64,000 bases of DNA, taken from the NCBI GenBank assembly GCA_004335635.1, contig QAXH01005677.1, positions 3,736 to 67,735 on the forward strand. The letters run 5' to 3'. Under the pieces are notes generated by a model. The model was not told where the DNA came from. It did no database searches and worked only from the letters and a program-made list of their open reading frames with translations. Positions 20,936 through 33,948 of this stretch are shown here, in pieces. The position numbers were made by a program, and so were the translations under genes. This DNA comes from Chloromonas sp. AAM2 (taxonomy: Eukaryota > Chlorophyta > Chlorophyceae > Chlamydomonadales > Chlamydomonadaceae). Each line of letters begins with the position of its first letter. Positions within the stretch are counted from its first letter, which is position 1.

Positions 20936-23296
20936 ATGCCGATGCAGAAAAGGCACCAGCTCGCTTTTCCATGCCTGAGCCCAGCCTTGCCCCCAACACA
21001 CAGGGCCTCCAGTACCACCACAGCAACGCCTCCAGGAAGCTCAGGCTCTGCACCACAACATCAGCATGGAGTGCCAGAAGCACCCACGAGTGAACAGCAG
21101 TCAAATGGCTCTGAGTCAGTCCAGTCTCAGTCCGAAGAGCCAAGCGTGTTGCCCTTGGAGGAGGACGGACCCAAAATGCCCAGCTCACCGCTGGTTGCAG
21201 CCATTGGCCTGCTCGGCGTTGCTTTTCTGCTAGGCGGTGGCTACGTGTTCAAGGATCAGATAGGAGGTGTGTGTGCTTACGCCATGGTTTTGACCAACAA
21301 GGTGCATTATAGTAGGAAGCAGCGAGCGGAGCGCACCAGCTGAGCATGGGCCGAGCATGCTGCTGTAGGGCGCATGGCCGTAGCAGCAGTGCAAACACGT
21401 GCATATAATATTTCAGACCAGGCAGGGCCAGGCGGTGCATCTCGCAGCAACGTGCATTTCTTACCAATGCTTGCGCCGTCTTTGCTTGTCCCCTGTTCAT
21501 CAGCATTTCTCGAGTTTTTCATCGCGGCTGTGGATGACTGGGGCCCTTGGGGCTATGCCGCGTATGCGCTGGTCTACATTGGGCTGGAGGTGTTGGCACT
21601 TCCAGGTGGGACATCCTGCAGTAGTGGCAGGCAGCCCTGATTACTAACGTGCAGTGAGCAATGTGTAAAATGACCGGCTATTCATCGTGACAGGCAATGC
21701 CCCAACTCCGCTTGCCTGGTATAGTTTGTGTCGCCTTACTGTGAACTGCTCTTGCATACATGTGTTCGACTGCTGCTTCAGCAAGGCGGGCATAGATACA
21801 GTCCCTTGGTTCATGACGATGCTGTTCTGCCTCCCCTGCCTCCCTATGTTCTGTGCTTCACTTTGGTTTGCTTCCTGCGTTGTTGCTGCACAGCCATCCC
21901 GCTAACTATGACCGCTGGCGCGATATTTGGCACCAACCAAGGCACTGCGCTCGTATCCTTGGCGGGGACAGCAGCGGCCACCATTGCATTCCTTATTGCA
22001 CGTTATGCAGCACGTGACAAGGTGAGAACCCTGCATCGTAGGAGTTTACTATCTCTTACTTTCACAGGACTGGGTGCCTGGCTACTGATGACCTGAGCCA
22101 TATCCACAAGGTAGCGCCGACCACCGCAATACACCGGTCATGTGCTGTGTACACAGCCGCATCAAATGCCAATGTCTCAGGGTTGTTTCCAAGTTGGCAA
22201 CATTTGCCGTGCTTGCTGCCAGACTCCACCCTGCGTCTGCTGTGCAGGTCCGCAAATTTGCCTACAAACTTCCCAACTTCAAGGCTATTGACAGGGCTAT
22301 CGGGCGGAGCGGCTTGAAGTTCGTCACGCTAGTGCGGCTATCCCCATTGCTACCATTGGCCGCATCAAACTACTTGTATGGCCTTACGAGGTATGTGACG
22401 GCCATGGATAGAGAGCCTACCAGATCTGAAGGGTCGTCCATCAGCCAGCCAGCACCTGTGTCGTCTGTCAGGTCTGCCAGGCTATTCTGGATCATTTCAG
22501 TCCACCTGGCAACTGCAGCTGTTCCACATAGGCTTCACAGCCATGCAGCAGTTTGCACAGCTTCATGGTGGAACAGTGCTCTTGTTTGCGGGATGGATTA
22601 CAATTGAATCTCAATAGCGCACAGCCGACAAACAGGTCCTTGATAGCAAGCTCTTGCGTGAAGCCATCACCATGACGACAAAGTCAGTTTATGCCACTCT
22701 TGCTACGCACGAGCACCTACATAATGCAGGCTGAGATGTTGTATGTACAGTATCTTGTTGTACGCAGTGTGGACCTTGGGTCGTACGTGCTGGGGTCCTG
22801 GATAGGCATGTTGCCTGGCACCTACGCCTATGTCCATGCGGGTGCCATTGGTCGGGCCGTTCTGTCCGGAGAGGGTCAGAGCATGAATGTTGAAACGTGG
22901 CAGGTGAGCGGTGTGTTTGATGCACAGGAACAACAGCATTATTCATTGGATTAAACGTACAAGACAGCAGGAGGGCAGGGCAGCAACACTGGAAGCACAG
23001 CGCTGCCCTGCTGATGCTGGCAACTGTGTGCCCATGTGCTCAGTTGTACAGCCTGGACGCTTTGCTGGTTGAGGTGGATGCTTTCACAAGTAGGTACATG
23101 TATGGCCCCACTGCCACTGGCTGCTGTTAACTCATCTTGTCACGCGCTTCAGGTTGCTCTGGGCCTGGGCGCCACTGTGCTGGCGCTGGGCTTCATTGGA
23201 CGCTTGGCCAAGGCAGCAATAGAGGAGGAGGAGGCAGAAGTATTGGACCCCAGCAGTGGCACTCCACCAGCGCCACCACCAGGGCCTCCACAGTAG
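20936..23296 (+). CDS. VTT/DedA (TVP38/TMEM64-type) integral membrane protein
   Basis: Polytopic membrane protein of 327 residues of the VTT (SNARE-associated/DedA) family, whose members act as lipid scramblases or in membrane homeostasis; plant and algal forms are often plastid-targeted. Exons: 20936-21266, 21504-21605, 21894-22021, 22248-22390, 22768-22903, 23153-23296, total 984 bases. Residues 1-70 are Ser/Gln/Pro-rich without hydrophobic segments, compatible with a transit peptide. Then a membrane segment AAIGLLGVAFLLGGGYVF (~85), WGYAAYALVYIGLEVLALP, the core TMTAGAIFGTNQGTALVSLA, LIARYAARDKV, the VTT signature KFVTLVRLSPLLPLAASNY and GSYVLGSWIGMLPGTYAYVH, and a last helix LGLGATVLALGFIGRLAKAA. 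The tail is acidic and Pro-rich (EEEEAEVL, PPAPPPGPPQ). All introns are GT-AG and in phase. A further upstream leader exon cannot be excluded. Confidence 0.94.
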
Positions 23297-24910
23297 GCAA
23301 ATTCTGTGCAATGCTAGAGAACGCAACACTCACGCAGTGCAAAGCACCTGTTCGTTGCTTGCACTGGGGCAGATCACTGCACTTGGAAATCACTGCACTG
23401 CACTTGGAAATCAGTACCTTGGCGTAGTGGATTCGCTTGAGGTTGCAATTGCAGCGAGATTGGTGCAGCTGCCCGACAGATGTGATGGTTTTTTTGGGGT
23501 TGCCAGGATCATGGCTTTCAAAAACGCGGAACACAGCGAGAGAAGAGAGAAAGAGCAGGGATGATTTCATGGCTTACTGTTTGCGGGCGCCTGATCATTT
23601 TGCGTTGTGGCATGTGACGAATGTATCACATTTAAAGTCAGCACCTGATATCGCCGAGTAATTTTTTGGAAGTCGGCATTTCCATGATTTGGTTTTGCAC
23701 TTTTAAATTGTGAGTTGCAACAATCTTGTTACCTTCTTATCTGAAGCAAGGCAGCAAGGCACAGGTAGCACACATCACTACATTAACGTTACGTTTCGCC
23801 GAGAGCGCAACATCATGGATGGCTACGGCGTGACAAGGAGGTGCTTGCAGGGAGGTGCTTGCAGGGAGGTGCTTGCAGGGAGATTACAAGAAACAGCAAA
23901 TGCACCAATGAAAAGCATGCCATTTCGTAATTGCACTCGCGTTCATCAACACATTTCCTGTGTCACTCCCATCAATCTGTGCTTCTGGGGTTTATCTTGC
24001 GACAGTGACAGGCTCTATTGGCGTCTTAAAAAAGCGTTCTTACGCTACTGGTGTTGTTTGATCTGCGCCTGTTGTGTGGTGCCTACAACAGAACATTATC
24101 ATGAGCAGCAGACCTTGACCATCCTGCAACAACTTGCCCCCAATCCATTTCTGGTGATTGCTACAGATTCTGTGTGAGGACGGCAATCCGGGCCGTTGCT
24201 GTGCTGCGTTTTGGCCTCATGATTGTTTCAGGAAGCGGGCTGCTGCCGAGCTGTGTTGTATGGCCGTCACTCATGGTCGAGATACTGGGCAAGTGCACAC
24301 GCATCACGCACGGCCCGCCATCTGAGGCAGAACACGAAAGAAGAGTGCCCTGTGGACAGTGGTGCCAACAAAGAGCAGTACTCAATTGGTTCAGCTCCGG
24401 TTTGATTGATGCTGGCTGAACAGGTGTTGTCAGGTTGCAAAAATTTCGCAAGAATTCAGTCATCGAGTTTTGGGTGTTTTGTTGGACCGTCGTGGACTTG
24501 TGCCTGTGCCTAAGTCAGTCTAGTCTTCACTCTTCGAGACTGGATGCTGAGGCTTGGCCGTGGTTGTTTGTGAGTCGCCATACGTAACAAGCTGTTGATG
24601 AGAAGCTGTAAATGTGCTCTGTCCAAGAACAGAAGATGGCGCCCCTTGTAAGCAGGCCACTGCCCAAGTGGCACTGACCTGCAGTGCGTGGTGCCATGCC
24701 TGATGGTGCAAGCAAAGTTGCAGTTTTGTGCCAAAGTCAAGGGTGCTTCACCGGGTGATTTCCAGGCTACAGTCCGTGCCTCAGCAGGCGGTTTGAGTCA
24801 TTGCCTCTCTGGTCACACTTGCGGCACGTTATGATGGTCACGTTTAGAGTAGCAAGCCCCGCCATCCACAAAAGAGGCAGCGGTGTGTCCAGGTGTGCAG
24901 ACAGCAGTCC
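23297..24910. other. Intergenic DNA with a 14-bp tandem triplication
   Basis: No gene is recognised. A perfect 14-base unit (GAGGTGCTTGCAGG) repeats three times at 23838-23881. A duplicated CACTGCACTTGGAAATCA lies at 23377-23413. An open frame covers 23710-24177 but spans the tandem repeat and has no motif. Confidence 0.55.
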
Positions 24911-27900
24911 ATGAGTCCCAAGGCTCAAGCCCTGCCAGGTCAACCCACATCAAGTGTTGCCCTCACCAACCCTACTGACCTGGACTACAGCAGTGCTAGG
25001 CTACGGCTTCCTGCTTCCTTTTGGACTGCTGCTGGCATTGCATACCACAGGCCCGTGTGCTGCTGTATCAACTCAGGTGAATGGCTCAGTTTTGACGTTA
25101 GGACACCCTGGGTGTCCCAGTACCCGTCTCACATGGTGCGCCATGGGTCTGCAGGCGGGGAGACTTGGTGGGTTTACTGCGTGAGCGCCCTTGTATCATC
25201 GGACTTGACTGAACGTTCGCAATCCTTGCTCGACGCTCGCGTGGTGCTGCCACCTGCGGGCACCGACCCGTGCGCTCTTGCTGCTGCGTGGCGGGCGGCG
25301 GATCTTTTCACCATCCGACCTTTGACGGGCGCAGTTCAGAACGCAGCCTCTGTACAGGTGACACACTTGCTTGGCATCAAAGCCTACGTGCTGTGTCAAA
25401 ACAAGGAGCATGTGAAGGCTTGCGTGCACACACTCCCCCATGCATGGGTCACTGCGTAGGTGCTCATCTCGGGGGCAGCTGAGGTGCAACCGTCAGTGCT
25501 AAGTATCAAGCTATCACAGACTCTGCTGGTCCGAGGCTGCCACGTGCAGATTGCGGTGGGTGGCGCGGCATGGCACAGGAGCAGTAGGGTCTGTGGGCAT
25601 CCAGTCAAGAGTTAGAAGCCAGCAAAGCACTACCATCTCAAGCGTTCCTGCATGTTGTGATTCATCACATAAGACAACACATTGATTGTGAAGCTGCTGG
25701 GTGTAGAGGAGAGCAAGCGTGTGTGTCTGTCTGTGCTTTGTGTCAACGGACCTGAATGACATCCAGCGAAATGAGCAGAGCAGAGCAAACTTCATCACAA
25801 TAAAAATCACAACTCGTGTGTAGTGGTGCTTGGCATGGCCATCATTGTGCAGCAGGTCTGTGTCAACAGATTTTAGTCCTTCAGCTGCTACATTTCACAC
25901 TGTTGCACGGGTTGGCTGTAGGCTTCATGGACACTATATGTGTGTCTCACTGACAGTGCCTTTGCCACCTGACTGTTGGTCATGCCTGCAGCCGGGCGTG
26001 ACCGTGCATGTGATCAACTGCCAACCGCCCACACGCGGCTCCACCCCACACACATCACTCTACCGCATCACACCCACCACTACCTTCACCCTTGGCCCTG
26101 AATCAACTCATCCAGACGTCCCAGCTTCTCCCACTTCCTCACTCAATCCCACACCCTTACCCACACCCATCCACACACCCGCAAGCACAGCTTCAAAAAC
26201 CCGACGTTCACCTGCTGGTCTATCCCCAAGTTCCACCACACCTGCACCCAACCCTCTAACCCACGTTAATAATACCACGCCTGGTTCTCTCAAGGGTGCC
26301 TCTACAGACCCATCCAAGCCATCTAAGAGAGGCCCTATCACACCGTCGCCTGGTTACAGACCGGCTTCCTCGCAGCCAGCCAGGCCCAAGGGTCCTGGAG
26401 CCAGCACTCCAGCCGGCGCCGGCGCACCCAGCAGCAGCAGCTGCCACAGTGCCAGCAGCAGCCAGGCCAGCGGGTCTGAGCAGGCAAGGGCACGAACTAA
26501 GGCTAGACCCGCCCAGGCCACGCCTCTGCCCAAGGCAACGGCCCCAGCGAAGGTCTCACGGTTTGACCTGCTGGAAGAGCTGGGAGACGAGTGAGGGAGT
26601 GTGAGGGCCTTACACGCTGTGAACAAGCGTTTGGGCTGATCAGGCGAACGCCTGACCAAACGCTGTGAGGTCAATCCTTGTGCTTTCTAGGCACACGCGG
26701 GGCGTGCAGTGCATTAATCTTTGGTTGGGCTTGTGGGGAAGAGTCCTGTGGTGCAGTCCAACCGCAGCACAAGAGCAGCACAGAGCCGCGTTGGCTGCCT
26801 ACAGTCAGGGCAAGTGGAGGAGTGCACCTGTACAAACATTGCCTGTGTCGCAGCATTCACGCATCAGGCACTGCACCTTGACCTAGAAGCTAATCACAGC
26901 ATTCAGTGCAGGCTAGACGACACAGGAACTGTGTCCGTACTAGTGGTATGTCTCAGCTGGTGGAGGGCCTGCAAGCTCTATCACTAGGAGCCACCAGACT
27001 TGAAGAACCGGGAGAGGATGGGTTTGATGAAGGGTCACACCCAGAAATTGCAGCCATGCAGCATGTTGTGGCGGGTGGTGGCGATGCGATGGCGGCGCTG
27101 CGGGAGTTAATAGTGTGGCCGCAGCTATACGCGGGAGAGGCGGCTCAGCTGGGGGTGGTGTGGCCCAGGGGACTGCTGCTGCATGGCCCTCCGGGGTGCG
27201 GCAAGACACTCATGGTGCGAGCGGTGGCAGGTGAGGCAGCTGGTAGGGCATGTGAGGGAGCTGGTGACAAGGTGTGTCTGAGCAGATGATGACAATCGGA
27301 TAGCAGGTTCACGGGGCACACAATGTCAGGAAGTTAATGGTCCAGTCTGAGGTACGTGACAGAAGGTGGAGGAGATGTTAAGGGAGTGGGCAGTGAATGG
27401 AGATGGAAGGGCAAGCGTGGCAGATGGGGAAGTCTGTTGCAAAGTGGTGCAAGGAGGACAGTCAACGCACTGCCAGCACACACGGCTGGCCAGAGTACGT
27501 GCGATGCAAGGCGATGGATGGGCTGAACAACAGAACTCAGCGAACCACCACGAAGGTGTGAAAGCGCAGTTTGAATATGCGCAGTAACTAGTCAGGGGCG
27601 AGTGTATGCGAGTCTATGTGTGCGTACATACATTTGTATGCGTGCATGTGTGCATGTATGCACGTAGAGGAGTGTGGCGCAGCGCTTCACACGGTGACCG
27701 CCGGGGACGTGTACGGGGCCTTCGTGGGGCAAAGCGAGCGCAGGCTGCGGGAGGCGTTTGAGGCCGCGGGGCGCGATGCGGCGCAGGGGCGGGTGGCGGT
27801 GGTGTTTTTGGATGAGGTGAGCGGTGGCCACTGCAGGTTGCCTGCGTCACATGGGACCACATGCTCTGTGAAGAGGTGAGGAATACTCATCGTAGGTTGG

Positions 27901-30900
27901 TGTTCGCTGCAGCTCATCTCAGGTGTCGCATCACAGAGTCTAGTGAGTCACATCACATTGCTATTGATTGACTTGACTTCACTTGTGCCTGAGTTGCGGG
28001 ACGCATTACGCGCACCGGGGCAGATGTAAAAGACAACAACAGCAACAACTAGTGGTTACCTGACTAGTGGTTACCTGCGACAATATGGGAATGATCATCC
28101 AGGTTACCGGAGTCAATGTGGGAGCGATGCTTCCCTGGGACGCCGCATAGAAAGGGCAGTGGCCGGGATTTGTGGACTGGGCTTATTGATGATGTGTGCG
28201 TCTTTCGCCTGCTGCCCAACATCCTGTCTTGCCGTTGCATTACAACACCACCTTTCGGAATGCATGCTGTACAGTGGCTCACCCACTCCAAAGGCTGTAA
28301 GATCGGTTTCCAGGTGATTCCTGGTAGCAGTCATTATGGAATATGTGACCCTATGAGTTCGTGATATGTTCGTGACATGTGACCCTGTCCAATGTACCCA
28401 GGTGGATGCCTTGTGTCCGAGGCGGGACGGTCAGCGTGCGCACGAGTCGCGGGTGGTGGCGCAGCTGCTGACGCTTATGGACGGGGCGGGATCGAGCGCC
28501 AGCGGCAACGCACTCAGACAACAGCAGCAGCGACCAACCACCAAGTCACGTGCAGGTGAGGCTTGTGGGTAGACAAGTTTCACACTTCACCATTCAGTTG
28601 TGTGTCACATGGTCATCGTGTTGCATCAAATCTCAGCTGACATGCAGGTAAGGCCTTTGTGTGCGTTATTTGCAGCAGATTTCGTTTTAGTCTCTTCAGA
28701 GTTGAGATTTGGTTTGGTTTCCTCATGCTGCTGAGTTCGCATGTCAAGTCTGCAGCGGTCATTGTGGCTCACAGGGTGTCGAGGTCGTGTTGTTGGACAG
28801 GCATCAGTGATAGGTTGTTGAGTGGCATGTGAATCTGATGCCCTACGTGCAGGGGTAGTCAGCCTGAAAGGTCACCTGGTGGTGGTTGGCGCCACCAACC
28901 GCCCCGCTGCCCTGGACCCCGCCCTCAGGCGCCCCGGGCGGTTGGACCGCGAGGTGTCGGTCAGTGTGCCCAACGCCCAACAGAGGGAAGCAATACTCAG
29001 GAGCCACACACAGGGCCTTCAGGTGAGAGTGTGGGTGGGTTGTAGTGGGGATATGTCACTGCGTGCCAAGCACTGGTGGCATCACTCTGCTGTAAGCACG
29101 TCCGTATGTCGGTGGCCGCAATGCGTCCATGGGTGTGGGCGTGTCGGTGTCATAATGTCTGTCTTCATGTGTAGGTGAGTCGACAAGGGTGCGGGTAGGC
29201 TGGTGTCTCAATGTGCCGGCAGCGCATGACACATTTCCAAAGAAGCTGGTACACCTTGCTGTAAGCACCTCCATGAACGTGAAGAAGCTTCACTGTTTTT
29301 AAGGCTTGACCTGTTGTGATCAGTCTGTCTTACCCAGCATATTTACTTTATTCACATGCTGGCTCCCTTCTCCCTTACACAGTTGCATCCGGAGCTTGAC
29401 ATGTCGGAGCTGGCCGGTGCCTGTCACGGGTACAGCGGGGCGGACCTGGCCGCTCTCGCCCGGGAGGCGACCCTGGTGGCCCTGGCAGCCGCTGCAGGCC
29501 TGGACGGCAACAGTGATGGCATCCAGGCACATGACAGGGCTGTGGGCTTAGCAGGCCCAAACCGGACGCCTGGCATGCCAAGCCCAAGCCAGACACCGGA
29601 CAGTGGTGTAAACTTGCCAAGCCTAAGCCAGGCCCCTGGTGGGAGTGCTGGCCTGAGCACCCAGGCGTTCAATTTAGTGCCTGCGGTGGTGGTGTGTGGG
29701 GCGCACTTTTCCGTTGCCATGCGGCGCGTGGGGCCCTCCATTGTGCGGGGGGTGGAGGTGGAGGTGCCCAGGGCAAGGTAGGCAGGGATGTGCTGAATGG
29801 ATTGGTTAATCAACTGGCGCAGTGTGGGTGTGATGGTGCCGTTTGGCCAGTGTGTGTGCGTCTGAGTATGGACCAGCGCCACCGGGGGTGGGCTGCAGCA
29901 GGGTCATCAGGAAATTGACCCATGCAGGGTCTGATGGCACAGCAGGGACTTTGCCTGGTCGAGCACAAAGAGGCCCAGCCATCTGGACAGGTAGATAGAT
30001 AGATAGATAGATGCCTGGGCTGCCTGTACGATCACGTGGCACCCTTGCATCACCTTTTACTGGCATACTCTGTGCTTTGCAGCTGGGACGACATAGGCGG
30101 TCTGTCAGACGTCAAGAAGCGGCTGCAGCAGTGTGTGGAGTGGCCCCTGAGGCACGGCGGGTCCTTTGCCCGGCTGGGCCTGTCACCGCCCAGGGGTGTA
30201 CTGCTGTACGGCGTGCCAGGTGAGAGGCAGGGCTGCTTTTCAAGTTTTTGTTGAGTGATGATGTATGAGCAGAAGGTGAAGTGGTACTCGGTACGAGTGG
30301 CTGATGTGTGATGGGTGTGATGGGTGTGGTGGAATCTGATAAGGGCCAGCGTGCCGGGTGGGAGACAGGGACTGGTGGGGGACAGTGGGTGGGTGCTGGG
30401 TAGACTGGATGTCAGCATAAGGTGAAGTAGTGGTATTTGCGACCGGTGAATTGTGAACAATCAGTAGTCAGAGCAAGGTTGCGTGCTGGGTGTGACGAGA
30501 TGTGACAAGGGCCTTGATGTCAGGTAGCGCGTCAGTGGGCGGGTGGGGTGTGTACCTGTTCTAGATGGCACATCACCTAATGCTGGATGGGACGTCGTAT
30601 ACAGCAGATGGGACACCTGTCTTATTTATATTCTGGTTGCAGGGTGCCGAGGGTGTAGTAGTACTCGTGACTAGTGAATCTGCTCATATTTGATGGGTGT
30701 GATGGATAGGGTGGTTGTGGCATGTCAGGACAAGTGGCTTATGCTAGTCTTGGTGTGAGGCGGTGAGCAGGGTTGCATCTGTGTTTGTAGATTTCTCTCA
30801 ATGCTGTGCTTGCGTTTGTGCGTCTGTGCGTATGCTGTATGCGCCACAGGAACCAGCAAGACCAGCCTGGCGCGTGCCGCCGCCGCAGCCTCTGGCGCCA

Positions 30901-33900
30901 CCCTCTTGCCCCTGTCCTGCGCACAGGTGCGGGTCACAGCAGGGGGGGTGGGGAAGGGGGGTGCTTTGAAGTGCACCGGGCGCCCAGCCTGTCAGCAGGG
31001 TTGGAATCATCGGCCCTAGCGTGTGCTGGACAAACAATTTCTCATTGCCACGTCTGATTGTTTCATCCTATAGCGTTGATGAGCACTTTTTGACGTGAAC
31101 CGAGGCACAGGCGCGCACATGTGCTGTTGAAATTGCTGCATGCACTCTGCTTGTTATGTGTGCAGTTGTTCAGCATGTATGTGGGCGAGGGCGAGGCGTT
31201 GCTACGGGACGTGTTCCGCCGCGCCCGCCTGGCCGCCCCCTCCATTGTGCTGCTGGATGAAGTGGATGCTGTGGCAGGTGGGATAGCGGGGTGACAAGGC
31301 AAGACAGGCACCATGAGAGCCAACAAGAAGCCACAGCCACCTGTGTGCTTTCGTCGTGCATGGCGCTGGCAGGAACAGGGGAGACAGGCAGAACAGGACC
31401 AGATAGAAGGTGCCAACTTTTCTCCGGGAAATGGCCACGTCCTGCAGTGTGTTTGTGGGGAGGTTGATCATTGCATGGCTTGGTGCTTGATACAGCAGAG
31501 CAGGTGTGTTTTTGTACGGTCACTTGGAAAGGTTGCATGGCGCTGGCAGGTATGTGTATGGAACAGCTGCCATCAGCCTTACAAGCGTGCAGCCCTGATG
31601 CTTGGCAGGCACAGCTACAGAAAAGCAGAAACGCAGCCTCGCTGCATGGCGCTGGTTGGCACAGCTGCATGGTGGGTGTAGCGCAGGACAGTCAGCAGCC
31701 TGCGTGGGCCAAAGTCACACCCTTGCTGACACGCTCTCTGCAAGTGCTTATCTGCTGCGAAGCTCAACTTCAAACGCTATCGGTCTGTGCTCTCTATCAT
31801 GTCTGAAATCCGAACGCTACTGGTCTGCATGTGTGCTTTGGATTGTGTGCGCAGCGCGGCGTGCGGAGGGTGGAGATTCGAGTGGCGGGGAAGCGGGGGT
31901 GCGGCTGCTCACCACTCTGCTGACGGAGATGGACGGGATGGAGGAGGCACAAGGTCAGCGGGACAGGGGCCGAACACACCTGATCACACGTTTGCTTCGA
32001 CCATCGCTTCTGAACACATGCACACACGACACGAGCAATTCAAATGTGTGGACACTGCCAGTCTCATCATCGCAAGCAGCAATACACGTGGGCATGTCCT
32101 GTCCCTTGCAACACACACGCACTCTGCCAAGTCAAGTTGAACCGACCTTCATACCACCTTGCTTCTCGTGTCACACGAATCTGACAGCTGTGAACGCTGC
32201 AGATACGATGTCCGTGATGCCAATTCCACAGCATACATTTGTCTCAGTAAGCAGGACCAGCACTCCAAGTTCATGCACATATAAGCGCTGCTTTGCACTC
32301 CCGTGCAGGCGTGCTAGTGCTGGGCACCACCAACCGACCTGATGCAGTGGATGCAGCGCTCATGCGGCCCGGACGGTTTGACACGCTCCTGCATGTGCCG
32401 CCGCCGGACATGGAAGGCAGGCTGCAGGTATGGTGTGTGAACAATCTTCAGTCGTGAAGTACAGATTGCTCGATTTGGCCGCTACTTTAAATGTATCTGT
32501 TGGTGAAGCTGGACGAGCATTAGTTGCTAGTGCTTGTCAGGGACGTGCGCAGCGCGGGGTGGTGAATGCTGATTGCGAACCCTTGACGTGGCGTTCTCCT
32601 GGCGCCGGAGGCACAGATGTGCCGGCGCAGAGCGCCTTCCTTGCACGTGAAATCAAATACGTGAATTCCTACAGCAAGAGTAGCTTGTGTTCCTGTGCAA
32701 AGCCAAGATCTTGTAGGATGTTGTGCAGATCTTTGAATCAAATGAAGCGATGCGGTGGCAGAGCGAAAGTGAATCAGCTGCGCCGCCCCTTCCTTCCCCA
32801 CGCCCCACCCCATATGTATTGAATAACCATAATGTGGTTGTGGCTCTAAGGTAGTTCATCTGCTCCGCCCCCGCTGCCCCCCGTTTGCCCCCGCAGGTGC
32901 TCCGGGTCCACACGCGCGGCATGCCCCTGGCACCAGACGTGGACCTGTCGGTACTGGCCAGAGAGACACAGGGCTTCACAGGTAGGCTGACACCAGCCAC
33001 AACTATGTTGCCCTACAGACGTCTTTTCCTGCAATGACCTCATCACTAACACCGCGGCTCTGAATACCGTACTGCTGAGTTTGCCTGATGGTTTTGGGCA
33101 CTTGTGAATAAGTTTGATAAAAGAGCCTCATAAATTTTCTGCTTTATTTTGCGTTCGGGCCACCTCAGGCGAAAAACGGTTAAGAGCGCAAGCATGAAGC
33201 CTCCCGCGGCTATTGATGAAGATCCTGAGGCATACCATGCCCCCGAATATCCTTTAGCAACTGGTATATTAGATCTTTGGCATAACAGTGACATTGTGTG
33301 GTTGTCACTTGACACCTCAGTGATAGGTGTCAGATGCAGTGTGAGCGCGCATGGCGGCTGTGGTGTGTGGTGTGTGGTTGACGGTCTGTGCAAAATGAAG
33401 AGGTTAATCGACAAACGCAAAAATAAAGAACGGGGTTGGGCGCCCTAGACGCAAAAATAGAAAAACGCGTGGCCCATTCTGGAAACGCAAGCAAGTAAAG
33501 CACGCAAACTCATTAAGCAGTGCTGCCTGCTTCACATCCCCTACTTGTACGAGCAGTCACGAGCAAACTGATTACCCGACACACACATCAACTCAATGGA
33601 CATCAACTCGATTGAAACTGGGATCTGGACTGGTGGTTGAGTGCCCTCCACCAACACTTGCCTTGTGCGCATGTGAAGCATGTTATTCACACATGTTTTG
33701 CACCCCTTGTGCGAATAAAAAGGGTGCAATTCACACAACATGTGTGCATCCCTGCAGGTGCCGAGCTGGCAGGGCTGTGCCGTGAAGCGGCCCTGTCAGC
33801 GCTGCGTGAGGACCTTGACAACGCACAGCACGTGGCCCTGCGCCACTTCCAGGAGGCCAAGGCCGCGGGCAGGGCGCCGGCACAGTCACCCCTGTCGGTG

Positions 33901-33948
33901 GCAGCCCTGGCGAACTGGGCAGGCAACAGACGTGTACGCACTGCGTGA
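24911..33948 (+). CDS. CIP111: AFG2/SPATA5-type AAA ATPase (plant CIP111-like)
   Basis: Hexameric CDC48-family ATPase of 1023 residues with two AAA domains; AFG2/Drg1/SPATA5 relatives strip maturation factors from pre-60S ribosomes, and the Arabidopsis member is calmodulin-binding CIP111. Sixteen exons: 24911-25076, 25155-25357, 25460-25588, 25992-26590, 26944-27230, 27668-27816, 28402-28555, 28853-29022, 29383-29777, 30083-30219, 30850-30926, 31166-31277, 31855-31953, 32309-32427, 32897-32981, 33758-33948; they sum to 3072 bases, whole codons, all in phase. The N-domain (~1-200) includes [14 protein letters not shown] and [15 protein letters not shown] Ser/Thr/Pro-rich linker (~200-360) follows. 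D1: Walker [10 protein letters not shown], Walker [32 protein letters not shown]2: [13 protein letters not shown], Walker A YGVPGTSKT (Ser for Gly as in AFG2 D2), [45 protein letters not shown]. The junction 25588/25992 is the least certain. The last introns hold repeat-like DNA. Confidence 0.95.
26636..26663. repeat. Short perfect palindrome in an AFG2 intron
   Basis: TCAGGCGAACGCCTGA (26640-26655) is an inverted repeat, TCAGGCG/CGCCTGA around AA, with partly matching flanks (GCTGA.../...CCAAACGC). It lies just after the donor of the linker exon. It is probably incidental, but it would form a stable stem in RNA. Confidence 0.6.
29993..30012 (+). repeat. GATA microsatellite in an AFG2 intron
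   Basis: About five tandem GATA units in the intron between the D1 and D2 coding parts. Confidence 0.8.
33170..33330 (+). other. Protein-like open fragment inside the last AFG2 intron
   Basis: Within intron 32982-33757 an open frame reads [20 protein letters not shown] and then [19 protein letters not shown]. Its base composition is more A+T-rich than the exons and it has no splice partner. It may be a fragment of an inserted mobile element; I do not recognise it. Confidence 0.3.

Noticed and set aside
29375..29882. Minus-strand open frames of 81-152 codons
   Set aside because: Antisense to the AFG2 D1 exon; their composition mirrors the GC-rich coding strand.
31602..32342. 246-codon + strand open frame reading through AFG2 D2 introns
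   Set aside because: It contains the intron between two proven AFG2 exons and encodes no D2 motif in its own frame; translation through the intron breaks Walker-B-to-arginine-finger continuity.
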